DNA from: Zelopaecilomyces penicillatus
Taxonomy: Eukaryota; Ascomycota; Sordariomycetes; Hypocreales; Pseudodiploosporaceae
Reading direction: 5' to 3'
Length of the DNA stretch: 64,000 nt
NCBI GenBank assembly: GCA_005765155.1
Contig: VCCP01000002.1
Span: 4,278,001-4,342,000, forward strand
The notes under the pieces: generated by a model
The model's input: only the letters and a program-made list of their open reading frames with translations
The model's database searches: none
Told to the model about the DNA's origin: nothing
Program-made: the position numbers and the translations under genes
Shown: one piece after another, positions 45,533 through 57,935 of the stretch
Numbering within the stretch: position 1 is the first letter of the stretch
Layout of the letters: the number at the start of each line of letters is the position of its first letter

Positions 45533-47304
45533 CTATGCCACCTCCGTCTCTGGAACTGGTTCCTCTTCCACACGACACGTCAGCAGAGCTGCCACCAGGC
45601 TGGAAAACGCTCCAATCCGCAACACCCATCCGATATTCTGGCCACAGCAACCCATATTACCAGCATCCAACAATCGGAAGATCAGGCTGGTGCCTATAGC
45701 TGCCACAATCTGCGGGCTTGCGATGGCCACATTGTGTAGACCCATCACCACGCCCGGCCTTGTCTCATACTTCTCCGACCCGAACGAATCGCTGGCCACG
45801 GTTCTACCGATTATTGCAAACGGAGCCCAGATGGTCAAGGACCAGCTAATTCCACAGATGCCAATGAGGAAATATGTGCCCCAAAGAGAGGAGATGCAAG
45901 TTGTTACGAGTATTGCAACTGCGAATGCAATGTGGGACATCATCCACAAATGCTTGATATCGAGTGCCCAATTTCCAATGGATCGGGTGTTGGCTCTGAT
46001 CGGCATCGAACCCAGCCGCTGCCATGTTGAATTTGAAGCCTGAGCCTTAACAATCATGGGAAGGAAGATTCCAGAAGCCAAAGACACCATTGAGAAGAGG
46101 ACCAACCCAAGAGATCCGATCCTGGATTTCTGCTCCCATTGAGGCGACTGCCCTCCAAAGAGTGCCTTGCCAGTCATTTGTGCTACCTCACTTGAGTCTA
46201 TGCTCCATTAGCCCGGGTATCGCAAGGTAATCAAAGTAGCTGGGTTGGGCAACTCACATCTATCACTAACATATCTATTCATAACCTGTTAGCAAAGAGC
46301 AGTGGGAAAGGGTATGTTCCGCGACTTACGTTGTGATGTAAAATAAAAAAGGAAACCAGCCAATCCAAGCAAAAAACTGCACTCGAAACACCTGCTGCAC
46401 CCGAGGAGGCAATCTATGAAAGCTGGTCAAGAGGCACCTCAGTTTGACCCAGGCTGTATCCTGGTTCTCTGAATAATTTGTTTCCAGAATAGGATCTTTC
46501 TCGCGAACTGTCCAACAAGTTAAGGATACGGTAATAAACAACACCGTGGATATGATCAGGCATAGTGCTCGGAACTGAGAGCTACCCAGAATCGGGAATA
46601 AGTGAGGTAGGTCAGCAAAACTAGCAAGATAGCCCAAAACATTCGCCATGCTCGTGATTCTTCCCGCCCATGCGCTAGCGGCTTGCTGCTGCTCCTGGGG
46701 GCAGACATCAACAATCAAAGTACGGAGACCGCTTTGCAAGGGCTGGATGGAGGCATTGAGGGCAAAGACAAAGAAAACGGCTATGATTGCAGTAGCCGTC
46801 TGCAGTGAAGCTTCGTCTGTCCGAAGACCACAGACATTGCCAACTAACTGAGCTAGACTGCTAGCCCAAGCAAAGCCGAGCAATGACACAACGGTAGCGA
46901 GTGCACCAAAAATGATAAATGGTCGCCGCTTCCCGATTCGCGAACGACACTGGTCACTGCAGATCCCAAAATATGGTTGAAGAACTGCCCCGGACAAAGG
47001 CCCAGAAAGCCAGACTAGAGACATGACTGTCCTGCTAAGTCCAAGGCTTTGAAGATATGACTATGTTTTTTGGGGAAACCAATCAGCATATGATATATCC
47101 TGTAGGTCGGGTTTCAAGCCACACATACCGATCCATTGGAAAATACTGTAGCAAACACGCCTTGCAATCTTATCGACAAATCAGAATATGTTCAATGATC
47201 AGAGAGAAGAAAAATACTTACCCTCCAACTCCAGTTGTTAAAAGAAAAAGAGACTGAGTGCTCATGAGAGAAGTGAATGACGTTTTGTCCATGAATCCAT
47301 CCAT
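45533..47304 (-). CDS. SUT-type sugar transporter (MFS/GPH family)
   Basis: Exons 47304-47222, 47168-47129, 47060-46330, 46274-46258 and 46197-45533 give 511 aa. All phases fit; the fourth exon is only 17 nt and restores YITTYVSDRYSSEV. The protein opens with LFLLTTGVGGLQ, then SNGSSYLQSLGLSRTVMSLVWLSGPLSGA across the exon 2/3 junction, and has GKRRPFIIFGA after the second TM pair. This is the signature of sucrose/alpha-glucoside:H+ symporters (plant SUT, fission yeast Sut1). Twelve TM segments are expected and can be traced, with a long cytosolic loop after TM6 (REKDPILETNYSEN). Role: proton-coupled uptake of sucrose, maltose or similar glucosides at the plasma membrane. Substrate is inferred from the family. 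A single-exon frame is not possible because stops interrupt the introns. Confidence 0.82.
46258..46274 (-). other. 17-nt micro-exon of the transporter
   Basis: Flanked by an ATAG acceptor and a GTGAGT donor, it encodes the YVSDR stretch between TM-bearing exons. Without it the reading phase between exons 3 and 5 does not match (3 ends in phase 2, 5 starts in phase 1), so an exon of length 3n+2 is required here. Confidence 0.7.
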
Positions 47305-49828
47305 TTTGTAGTGTTTGTTTGAAGCGAAGAGCTTGATACGTATGACTCAAGATGGCCAGATTAGGAATGTGTGCACCGAGATGGACTGTCCAACTCAGTT
47401 TGAACGATAACAAGTAAGCAGAGGTGTCACTGTGGTATTGTGCTGAAGAGACTTACATTGAATTGAATCGACCAACTACATGTGTATGTATGCTCTTATG
47501 TACTGAAAAGAAAGTTTATAGTAAGATCGTATGCATCTTGCATAACGAGACATATAATGACAGGACGCAATAATGCAGATATCACAATACAATATCACGC
47601 ATTTGCCATATTGGAGCCGAATGAAGAGGAACGGGCGTTTCACATAACAAAATCAAGGGCACGATGTAGAAATAGCGACACCCGGATCTGCTCCAACGGA
47701 TGCAGAAGCTGCGCACTACTTATAGCAAGCAGATCAACCTCTGCCCGTCAAAAATATATCCAAGACAAGACACTTCTAGACCAGTGCCACTTTACAAAAT
47801 CTAGCCATACAGATGTTCACATTTCAGGAGAGAGCCAGAACTGTCGCGTGGCAGACACCGGGTGAGTGAGACAGGATTGAAATTATGCCACCCTGAGCCG
47901 TGACTTGGGGATTGCCCCCTTTGGAGTGCAGCTCTCCCTCGACCTTTACCCTGACCTAAATTTTAGCAATTCAATATAAATACTTGGTCATTTATTTATT
48001 CAGTTTGTTGCGCACATGTACGAGGTAGACACAAGCAAACCATGATGGTTATACCAATTCGATGCGTGCATACACTTACTGATTGGGGTATTTATGCATG
48101 GTGTTGTACTTTGTTGTACTTTGCCAACATAAAAAAAAAGCAAAGGAAAAAAGTACAAAGTCTAAGCTTTATCCAGATCAGGGCAAATGATTCAGGGGAT
48201 TTGGAAAAAAGGAGGGGAAAATATTAACTTGCCCTTTTTCTTGATCTTCGTCTCCGCGTTAGGGGCCATCATCGGGTCATGGCAAGTCGGCAAGTCCAGA
48301 CTTTGTCTGGCCGGGTTCAACTTGGGGCCGGATAACCCACAGCCGGGCCGACCTAGGATAGCTCCGTTGTATTACACGGCCCGTCTTAAACTAGTTGGGT
48401 TGAAGTCGGGATACCAACAGACTAAAATCTCCAGCCAGTTCTCCCTTGCGGATAAACATAGCAAGATGGGCACAACAATTTCGATTATATAGTGTGGTTC
48501 AGGCTGGCTAGCGGTATAAACGGGAGAGGCCGTCCTGCCAATGCCATCAAGCTATGGACGTTTCACTCTCTTGGTTAACTATAAATGGCTACCCTGCATC
48601 AACACTCCATATCAAGGAGGCCAAAAGTTACGGATATCAGAGCTTTGGTGTATTTTATTTTATTTTATTTTTAAAGCAAGCATGTTGATCTCGCTTATCA
48701 GACTTCTCACAATAACTTGGACGAGCTGGTCCAGTGATAAGTAAAAATTTAGGTTAGGTGCTACGTAGAGGAGTTGATAAGACCCCTAACCCATTTATGT
48801 TCACCTACGATAAATTGCGAACAGAGGTGGTGTTGCCTTCGAATCACAATACTGCGTGGCTTTCGTTTTGGCGTGGCTATAACAAGATTGTATCCTGAAA
48901 AAGACACATACCAAAAGCTGATGATGAGAGGCGTCATCATGCTTCTTCGTTTTCGCGTGCCACCGATGCCGCCGATAGTGGTGACACTGGTGGGAGTTCC
49001 ATGATAAACGAGTTGGTAATCTACACCCCCGCTGCCAATAGCTATCGACTCCCAGTGATGACTAACTCGTGCTGAGATGCCACCCTTTTCTTTGTAATAA
49101 ATAGTAAATTAACAAGCATTTCTTCTCTGTATCTCAATTCTATAGCTTTCTACGGCACTTGCCGTCCGCCGAGGTCAATGGTCTAGTGTTGTCATTCCAT
49201 GGGTTTTATGGATGGGGCACTTCAGCACTGTACTGTGCTCGTAGTGCCTTGTAATTAATGCTTGCATGTCAGTGTCCCACTGTACGCTCACTGTACGCCT
49301 CTGTACGACCTGCAGGAGCCCTGAAGCTGGTCCTCCCATGGCGGGGTATTTCGGGTCCCCACTTGGGCGTTGTCAACCGAAAGTGGGGGTGGGCACTTGG
49401 ACTGATCATCCATCATCCTCGGTGACACGATAGGCCTACCAGTTGCCTGTGGTATGTAAGAAGGACCCAGGTGACGTGACTATTCCCTCTCCTCTCCTCT
49501 GCTCGCTTCTCCCCCGTTCTCGTCCAACCTTTTAGCTGCTGATGCTCTAGCCAAGTCGGAATTGTCTGTAGTGCGTTGCTTCTTTGGCCGGGGAACGAGA
49601 TCTGCCCAATCGTTCGTTCTCTCGGCCCCTTCTTCGTTCCCATCCTCCTCCTTTCGTCTCTCTGACGGCCATCTCCAATCTGCGGATTTCTACTGCTTCT
49701 AAATCTCATAGAAATCCCATAGATCTCCTCACCCTCTGCTTCCCCACAGGGTCCAGCCTCAAACCATAGACCTCTCGTTTGCTGGCTCTCGTTGACAGCT
49801 CCTTGTCTGCCGTCAGACCCATCTCGCC
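47305..49828. other. Intergenic region (2.5 kb)
   Basis: A divergent intergenic region between the transporter and the AMMECR1 gene. It contains short TTTTA repeats (48651-48672) and, before 49829, a C/T-rich leader from about 49480. No gene seen. Confidence 0.5.
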
Positions 49829-50641
49829 ATGGCTTCTGCCGAGCACTGTCTGGTCTGCTTTGAAGCTCTCGATGCCGAGCTCAACAAGCGCCAGCCTCTC
49901 TCCCTCGACGAGGTGCAATCACTCTGGGCTGCGTACAAAGCAAGCGAGAGCTCTACAATCACCTCTGCTCGGAAGGACACGCTCAAGGATGCTCTTCACA
50001 ACACTCTCAAAGATCCAGCCCTCCGCCGCGTCGCTGATGCCAGTCTGTCTTCCTCGTCATCCTCGTCGTCAACTTCGCTCGCTGCGTCCACCCCTGCGAC
50101 GTCGACATCATCTTTGCCCTTGGAGCCCACCTCCACCCCCCTTTTTGTCACTTGGAATACCGTTTCCTCTGGCGATGACGACGACGATGCATCTCTGCGC
50201 GGCTGCATAGGCACCTTTGAGGCCCAACCACTTGCAGAGGGCCTGCCCGACTATGCCATCATCTCCGCCTTGCAAGACACGCGTTTCCCTCCCATCAGCA
50301 AGCGCGAGCTGCCCTCTCTGCAGGTCGCTGTCACCCTGCTTACCGATTTTGAAGAGGTTGACGACCCGTATGACTGGGAGGTGGGCAAACACGGTGTCCG
50401 CCTATCCTTTACCGATCGCAGCCGCCGGTATGGCTCCACCTATCTACCAGACGTGGCCGCTGAGCAGGGATGGACGAAGGAGGAGGCCCTCTTCAGTCTC
50501 GTCCGTAAAGCCGGCTGGATGGGTAGCAGGTCGCGCTGGAGGGAGCTGGATCTCAAGGTGACGCGTTATCAGGGCAAAAAGACGAGTGTCAACTATCCAG
50601 AGTTTCGCAAATGGCGGGATTGGGTCACGAGCCAGCAGTAA
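49829..50641 (+). CDS. AMMECR1-domain protein
   Basis: A single-exon frame of 270 aa. The hallmark motif LRGCIGTF lies at 123-130, preceded by LFVTWNTV and followed by the conserved DTRFPPISKREL, LTDFEEVDDPYDWEVGKHGV and YLPDVAAEQGWTKEEAL. The domain is found from archaea to humans; the human gene is linked to a developmental disorder, but the biochemical role is not established. Between the N-terminal helix and the motif there is a Ser/Thr-rich insert (about 71-100) and an acidic Asp run (116-120), both typical of fungal versions. The C-terminal SVNYPEFRKWRDWV closes the domain. Start at 49829 is the first ATG after a C/T-rich leader with a C at -3 (cgccATG). Confidence 0.9.
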   Translation: MASAEHCLVCFEALDAELNKRQPLSLDEVQSLWAAYKASESSTITSARKDTLKDALHNTLKDPALRRVADASLSSSSSSSSTSLAASTPATSTSSLPLEPTSTPLFVTWNTVSSGDDDDDASLRGCIGTFEAQPLAEGLPDYAIISALQDTRFPPISKRELPSLQVAVTLLTDFEEVDDPYDWEVGKHGVRLSFTDRSRRYGSTYLPDVAAEQGWTKEEALFSLVRKAGWMGSRSRWRELDLKVTRYQGKKTSVNYPEFRKWRDWVTSQQ

Positions 50642-51599
50642 CTGTTTTTATTTTATTTGATGATGATCATTTCCCTTTCCCATTCCCATTCCCCAGCTAT
50701 TGGTGTTCTTGTTTTATTTCCTTGGCTCTATTCTCACTTCTTCTTTTCAATCTTATGAACCTCGCCGACTTGCACACATTGATTCATGCTCTTTGGACCT
50801 ATAACAATAATGAGGCGGCCAGCCTCTAGCAGCGATTCTACTAAGCTTATAGACTTGTAGAGGGGGAGTAGCCGAGTATATATATATACCTCTGTTCGGC
50901 TCTGTCGATTTGCAAGTTAAATGCACCGTCAAACCCGTTGTCACTGTCATCACTGCCTCCCAAGGACACCAACTTTTGCAGAGCATACATAGGTGTAGGG
51001 CTGAGGATTCCCTCGTTGCTTCTCTAGCAAGCAAAGACGAACCTAATTCCGGATGCTACGTAGTGTGTGCAGACAACTGAGGTGGCTATCTTCAAAGGAA
51101 GGTTTGTAGAATGGGCCGTCCCGCCACCCCACTTTGAACCGTCCTGCAGGACTCATTATAGAGTTACATTCAACGTTATTTGCTGGGCCTGGGACTTCGT
51201 ACTTGGTCAACGCCGTATGTGCTTTTAGCCATATGCCCATTTATATACGAACTGCCGAGATCACATCCCAGCGTCAGAAATAATCGCTATACACACTAGA
51301 TACAATCCTCGTCCCAAGGCAGACAAAAAAACATGTGCGAATGGGCGACCCAAAACCATATACCCCAACCCTCGACTCCGGGAAATATCCATGGTATCGC
51401 CAGTTGTAAATCATAGACCGAAATAACCTGAACCCCAAAAAGAACCAAAGACCTTTCCAGAAACGCTAAATCAAAGAGGATGCCAGGTTCCGAAACTTGG
51501 AGCTCCTCGTCGACGATGTATCTTTTAGCCATATCACGTCGTCAAAAAACGTACCTGCCGCCTTTCTTTTCTATATCTAAGCCCCCCACTGCAGTCTCA
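50642..51599. other. Intergenic region between convergent genes
   Basis: 3' flanks of the AMMECR1 gene (+) and the Ras-like gene (-). No protein-like frame; a TATATATATA word at 50878-50887 is likely AT-rich background. Confidence 0.5.
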
Positions 51600-52442
51600 C
51601 TACCAACATCTCAACCTCTTCCAGAATCCACCCTGCCCGCGTCCCAGTTTTTCTCCGTTTATATCGGGGCCTCGCAAACCCGGTGATCGCTTTTCGTCAT
51701 CCTCTCCCACCGGTAAAGGCGTGAGTGGTTTTGTCATGCCCCGGGCATTCATCTCCATGTTGTCAAGCACACCAAGCTCGGCCAGGCGCCGCCTCTCAAC
51801 AACACGCCGGACGATGAGGGCGAATGTCTCTTCGATATTGACCTCAAGGCGCGCACTTGTTTCCATGAAGCCACAGCCGCGTTTGCGAGCCCACTCGAGA
51901 CCCACAGCAGCAGAGACTTGTCTGCTTTCCTGCAGGTCGCATTTATTGCCCGCAATAATCTTAATGGGTGGAATTGTCCTAGAGCCAGCACCACCACCGG
52001 CCAAGACGGGGTTCAGACCGGCTCGGCGTGCGCGCTCTGCGTTGTCGAGACGTGTTTCTGCCTCCATATCGATGAGGTCATCAAAGTACTGCAAGGCATC
52101 GAGCGAGTCTCGAGAGGTTATGTCGTATACAAGCAAGAATGCATCAGCGCCAAGGTTTGACGATGCCCACATGCCACGATACTCCTCCTGACCAGCAGTG
52201 TCGGTAAGGCAGAGGTGGTAAGTGGTGCCATCGATGCGTCGAGTTACACTATAGTTATCTTCAATTGTCGGGTCATACTCTGATGTCCACTGGGATCGGA
52301 CGAGGCGCAGAGTAATGGATGATTTACCGCAGCCGCCATCGCCGCAGATGGTAATCGTAATGGGGACCGGGGGCCTTGCCTGTGTAGCCATGTCGAGCAA
52401 TTCGGGGCTGCGCGATCTCGGCGCAGAGAAACGTCGAGACAC
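51600..52442 (-). CDS. Ras-like small GTPase lacking a CAAX box
   Basis: A single-exon frame of 280 aa; an internal ATG at codon 18 (MATQARPP) is an alternative start. All G motifs are present: P-loop GDGGCGKSS (34-42), switch I YDPTIEDNY (57-64), DTAGQEE (81-87), NKCD (166-169) and ETSA (194-197). The equivalents of Ras Gly12 and Gln61 (G36, Q85) are intact, so GTP hydrolysis should be possible. The domain is Ras-family-like (effector loop DPTIED), acting as a membrane-associated signalling switch. Two oddities stand out: an about 30-residue Ala/Gly/Arg-rich insert before NKCD (about 128-157), and a C-terminus ending in a basic KRLRCW with no CAAX. The single cysteine second from the end could be lipidated in another way, but that is speculation. 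Exact pathway unknown. Confidence 0.88.
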   Translation of the reverse strand: MSRRFSAPRSRSPELLDMATQARPPVPITITICGDGGCGKSSITLRLVRSQWTSEYDPTIEDNYSVTRRIDGTTYHLCLTDTAGQEEYRGMWASSNLGADAFLLVYDITSRDSLDALQYFDDLIDMEAETRLDNAERARRAGLNPVLAGGGAGSRTIPPIKIIAGNKCDLQESRQVSAAVGLEWARKRGCGFMETSARLEVNIEETFALIVRRVVERRRLAELGVLDNMEMNARGMTKPLTPLPVGEDDEKRSPGLRGPDINGEKLGRGQGGFWKRLRCW

Positions 52443-54618
52443 GGAAGAGATCGGGAGAATGTGTAGCCAGGAATCGAAGGAGCCAAGGTTATTTCCTCTT
52501 AGGGAACTCCAAGGTATGCAGTGTCCTCAAAGCTGTCGTCGTGTCGAGAGTATTTTGATGATGATGATTCCTGGTTCCCCTTATCCAAGACGTGGTGAAA
52601 ATAGAAACCCGAGCGCGTCGTATTGTATTTGGAGGGCGTCGTGTATATAGGCGGGTAGGCAAGTCTTATGCTGGTAGGCAGAGTCCCAAACTTGGCGTTT
52701 TCCTAGCTTGGGCTGGTATGGAGGGGTTGGCTGCTTCAAGTTCAGGGGGTGACGTTGATCAGCCGAGGGCTCGACCGCTTTGCTGGCGCCGTGTGTGGGA
52801 ATTCTGTGGTTTGACGTGAGGCGAGGTATACTGTAAGTCTGCTGTAAGGCGTACTGTAGGAGGAAGCACGAATCCGCCGTCGAGAAAGGTGGAAATAGGC
52901 ACAGAGTAGAAATAGGAGAGCAAGCTGGATGACAGGGAATAAGAGGGTATGAGTTTTGCCAACACGAAAGAGACAAAAGAGGCGTGGAAGTGGAGGAGGT
53001 GCAGGAGCAAGAGGAGCAGGGCCGTGATTTCCTGGGCAATTGCTAGGGGTCCTGGTTGTGAGGTCTGATCTTGGGGTTAGGTGGGCGGTACTTGACCCTA
53101 TAAGGACGGATGTGCAGTACAAGGACCACCTCGACCTGCAAGTGGTACCGGCGCCAGTTAAGCACTGTAGCGTGTTGGGGCCACGGCGCTAGGGGGGTGG
53201 GGGAGGCTCCAGGGGTGCTTTGGGGGGCATCATGGAGTGGGCTCATAGGCTGCCCGGGCTTGGAGGGCTCATATAGGGAGGGAGTTGGAGTCTTACTAGT
53301 CGCGTGGTGGAGGGGTGGAAGGGTGGGTAGTGGAGTGATGTCAACCTCAATGTGTTACTGGTACTCATAGCAAATACGTTATTGGTAGTAGGTGTAATTA
53401 ATACAGGCACTCAATTGGTGGGTGAGGGCTGGGGGAAGACGCTGTTGTGCGGCGGCGGAATCGTAGCGGTACCGAAAAAGGCCAAGAGACTCCGCTGGCG
53501 GAAGGGCAGCCGGATGGACTGATGGCGTTTTAGGGCGCCGCTGTGGTGGTTGTGGTGATGCTGTTAGTGGATTGTTCGCCCGTTGTTAGCGGGCTCTACT
53601 ACACCTAGGTACGTAGTAGGTCCTTGGCGAGGTGGGTACACGGATACCATGCACCTGTGGTATATGTGTGCTTGGGTAGATAGGTCAGTACTTATGTAGG
53701 TGATTACCTGTCAACAATTCCGCCGAGGGTGTGGATGAAACTAGGAAACTTGTGGAAAAAGAGGTGGTGTGGGATCAATTGAATTGAATTCTGGTCAACT
53801 TTGCATGGTTCTCTGTATAACAGAATCAAAGCCCCCTTCTGAGACTCAGGGGGCTAGTTAGAGAAGGCGGTGTTGGCTGCAACAGCGCACAAGAAGGGCT
53901 CAGATGCGTTGCTTGCCCGTCCTATACTAATTAGACGACCTCCAAAGACAGAGCCTCCTTCAGCCGAAAAAAGCCAACTGCCTGGCAGGGTTCGGGTCCC
54001 GACATGTACAGCACAGGCGTTTGGAGGTGTGTGGGCGCTGCCGTGCTGCTGTGGATCAGAGGCTCCATCTCAACGGGCCCTGTCAACGGGCCTTGTCAAC
54101 GGCCCATGTCCATACTACGGTTAACAGAGGTTGGCGGCGAGGCCGGGATTGCGATGGAGTCGACGGAGACGCAAGAGAGACGACGGAGCCAGCAGAAAGG
54201 AAACCAAAGGGGTGGTGGGGGCTTGTTGGTCTGGTCTTGCCCTTGTTCTTGATTTTGTCTGCCAGTCTGTCAATGCCAGTGGAGATGTGAAGGGTTTTAG
54301 TGGATGGCCACGCCGCTGCGTCTCTCTCTATCATGTTAGCGTAACGGCATCAAGGCGTATGGGTGCTATATTCGTGACTCTTTCTGTTGGCTGCACTTCT
54401 ACTCCGCATTCTTACATTGTACATCAAGTAATATCAGGTCTCCCAGAAAACGAAAACAGACGTGCCAGGTAATTATTACAAGACGTTAGGTCATTTTGCA
54501 AAGGGTGGTTGGGTCATCAACTGACAAGGGCATGTGCAACGCGCACACACACTCTAGTTCACAACGATATTGGATGCTGGGATTGTTTGGTTGTGGCCAG
54601 AATAGGAGGAAGGGGGAC

Positions 54619-54656
54619 AGAAAAAAAAAAGAAAAAAAAAGACAGAGAGAGAGAGG
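54619..54656. repeat. A-rich/GA-rich low-complexity tract
   Basis: Two poly-A runs separated by G, followed by five GA units. It is intergenic. Confidence 0.85.
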
Positions 54657-57174
54657 GTCAGATCCCCAGCATGTCTTATTCTCGCTAGGCGCCTCTCGCT
54701 TCCCAAGTTTCCGCTGTGGCATTTTTGTTTTCTTTTGTTGTTGTCACTTCCACTCCCTGTACAGGCCACGCGATGAGTCAGCACACATTTGTATGTAGGT
54801 TTGGCCTGCCCTGACTGGATATCTTCTCAACAGAAAACAAGGATCGCTAGTTGTCAACTTTTTCACCTACAAAGGTAGACGGACCAAATATGGCATCCCA
54901 TAATTCCGACTGGGAAAGTAACAATCAATCACACCCAATGACGACACCCCCCAAAACTCGAGTTTCCAGCCTCCCAAAAGGGCTCAGTTCACTCAGGTCT
55001 TGCAGCCAGTTGTGTTTGACCATCCGCTTTGTCCCGTAGTCTGACGCAGGGCGTCGGAGCCGTTGCCAGGATACGCTCCCAGACTGGTGGATTTGCTCAA
55101 TCCCAGTTGCCAGGCTCTGGGACCCTTTTGCGTCCCGGTTTTTCCTTACTTCTCACGCGGGGCCACACACACTCACACGCTTGCATCTTTTCAGTCAATG
55201 CTTGTGCCTGGGGCAGGGTATAATAATAGCAAGGCTGCTTCTAAGATGCTTGGATGAACTGGAGTCTGTTGGGTCTGGGGGCTTTTGGGGCTTGGGGCTT
55301 GGACAACGGCCGGACAAGCCTCCCATGTGTCAACCCGCCAAAACGGCGTTGAAACGGCCGGGACGTGCGTGGCCGGAGGAGAATGAGGGTTTGACGAAGC
55401 AAGAATAAATTGGGCATCTCCAGTGGCCATTTCCCATATCGCCGTACTACAGTCACCTGCTTGGTGTCCCTTAACAGAGCAAAACGGAAGGCCGGTGGGC
55501 GAGGCATCGTGGTTCGTGGCGAGCTGATTCAACACGGTAACTACACAAACCATTGTTGCATCCCATGTCAACCCGCACCGAAACACAGTGGCGGCTTGCT
55601 GCGCAAATGCCGGGATGCTTATACAGTAGCAGTCAAGAGTTCGCGATGCTGCACGTGCTTCCCGTCGTAACACTGCAGCGACGTGCTCTAGATCAACCGC
55701 AAGGCACCCCCGAGATGAATACGAACGCTCGCCGTGTCCCTTCATCCTTCGCCTATCGCTGAGCCATATAACTACACCGGTCCAGTACTGTGGCAAGCGT
55801 TGACAGATGGTCCGGCTCGGGGAGCGACGACGCATGTTCCGCTGGTGGCTGAAGTCTCGGAGGCGCGAGAAAGAGATGCAGAGTAATCGCAGCGCATAAT
55901 CATCACAGTACCTGCACCATGCTTCTCAGTACGGAGTATGTACGTGACCAATTGAAAATAAGGACCAAGGAGACGAACAGGTTTCTGTCCGAACTCTGTC
56001 CGAACACAGTACCTGTGCGTGCATGTGTGATAATGTCATTTCTGAATATTCCGCGGTTGGTGGTGTCACTGGTGTGCGTGGCGGTTCGCGATGGCAGCGC
56101 ACAGATGGGTGAGATTCGGAGACATGGAGGGAGAAGAGGCTTGAAAAGTTAAGTTAAGCACACACGATTCAAGCAACGAATCAATCACTACCAGATGTTG
56201 AAACGATTCGAGTCCGTGTGTCGCCACTATGGAGTAGATGGCATGCGAATCATACTACGTACGGCTTTCCCTTTTATGGCGCGCGCCAATACCAACCCGG
56301 GCATTTATTAGGCGCCGTTCCATTGCTCATGAAAAGGTTTTTTTTCTGTCAGCAATCGCAATGAGGTGTGCGACGACGTTTGTGTGTGTTTTCTCCGGCA
56401 TGTACGGTACTCGGAAGAAGCGACTGCTATTACATCGTCATGGAACTAACGAAACGACTCGGCATAGCCCTCTCTACCCCCTTGTTCTCGGAAGTTGGTT
56501 ACAAATGCCGTGTAACCTGACGGCACGGAGGGAGGCCCCAAAGTCGTACGAGATTCGGTCCGGGGGAAGAGCAAAAATAGGCATGATGAGGGTATTGTAT
56601 ATGCATGTGATGTGTTGCCTCTTGCTCTTCCACATACACTCATGAAGCAGTTTTTTCTTACTGAACAAAAAAGGTGCGCACCAAGTTCCCAAATTTGAAG
56701 GTGGCTCTCTCTCCTTCTTGGTTTGGCCAATGGACAAAGACATGGCAAAGCTGGAGAAGAAGACACTGAAAAAGAACATCAGCCACAAAATTCACTCCTT
56801 CAAGCCGAGTCTTCTTAGATTGAGCCCCCCCCCCCTTCTAGTGTTGACCAAATGCTCTACACATGCAAAGTTGGGCACCTCATGAGCAATTGGCGATACC
56901 GTAGACCATCTTGATCATCTACTACTATGCAGTCAAGACAGATCACATTACAGGCATCGCTCATTGGGGGCTAGCTGCGATCTGATTCGGCCTGTACAAC
57001 TACACTACTACTGTCCCTCCAATGAGAAGGGCAGACTCGATTTCATCATTGACATCCATTGTCAGGTCATACAATACGAACCAATCTCTATCTCTGGCCA
57101 GCCCACAATCTGCCGCCAGATCCGATTTATTAGTGTGATTGTTATTCACAGTCAGCTACTGCACCCAAGAACCG

Positions 57175-57208
57175 CTCTCTCTATCTCTCTCTCTCTCTCT
57201 CTCTTCTC
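57175..57208. repeat. (CT)n tract
   Basis: Interrupted CT dinucleotide tract of about 34 nt, roughly 730 nt upstream of the decarboxylase start codon. Confidence 0.9.
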
Positions 57209-57935
57209 TGTCACTGTGCGAATTTCTTGAGCGACATCGGCCATCACTTTAAAAAAAAAATTGTTAATAGTCCCAATTCATTTATCCAAGGTTGACCGCA
57301 TCTTTCCTCTATCTCGCCGTGGAAAACGGTGAAGAGGTGTATCCCTAAAAGCCGATCGGCTCCTGACTCCTGCCACCTAGCTCCTAGCTCCTGTTCCTGC
57401 TCCTGTTCCTCTGTCTGATTCCTACGGTTCTGTTCTCTGCGGTCAAAAGTGGGTTCGGTACGAACAAGAGGAACATCAATCCTTCGCTACCGAGGCGAGG
57501 GGGATTTGGCAGCGGTAGGATCGACTGTGTCTGTACCAACTTGGCGAATCTCTTACGGGATCGACGGCGCATCTCCTTGGACCCTGTACTAACACGCTGG
57601 AGACCCCGTTTCGGTTCTCACAACCGCCCTTTTAGCTTCATTTGTTCAGAATCCTCTTTCTCTCTTTTTTCCCCCATCCATCTACGTGGAACTCATCCTA
57701 CAACCACTGCACATGTAAGCTAGCATTACCACCCTGATGACTGAGTAGCTCGATCACTCCAGCATATGTGCGTCTTCATTGAATAGTAGTAATTCCTAAC
57801 CCCCCCCGTAAGCAGTGGGTGTAAATTGGTTTCTTATAAGTCTGGGTCGCACCATTTTTGGACCCCCTTCTCCGCTTAGCCTTACATCACTCTCATCTCT
57901 CTAGCATCGGTTAGATTCAGCCATTTATTCTGACC

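Larger units (their letters stand above)
52443..57935. other. Longest gene-free region (5.5 kb)
   Basis: No recognisable gene on either strand. Noted: C/T-rich leader of the Ras-like gene on the minus strand (about 52580-53040), AC/GA-rich low complexity at 54619-54656, a C9 run near 56826-56835 and a CT tract (57175-57208) upstream of the decarboxylase. Many short open frames overlap each other on both strands, which argues for chance. Confidence 0.45.
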
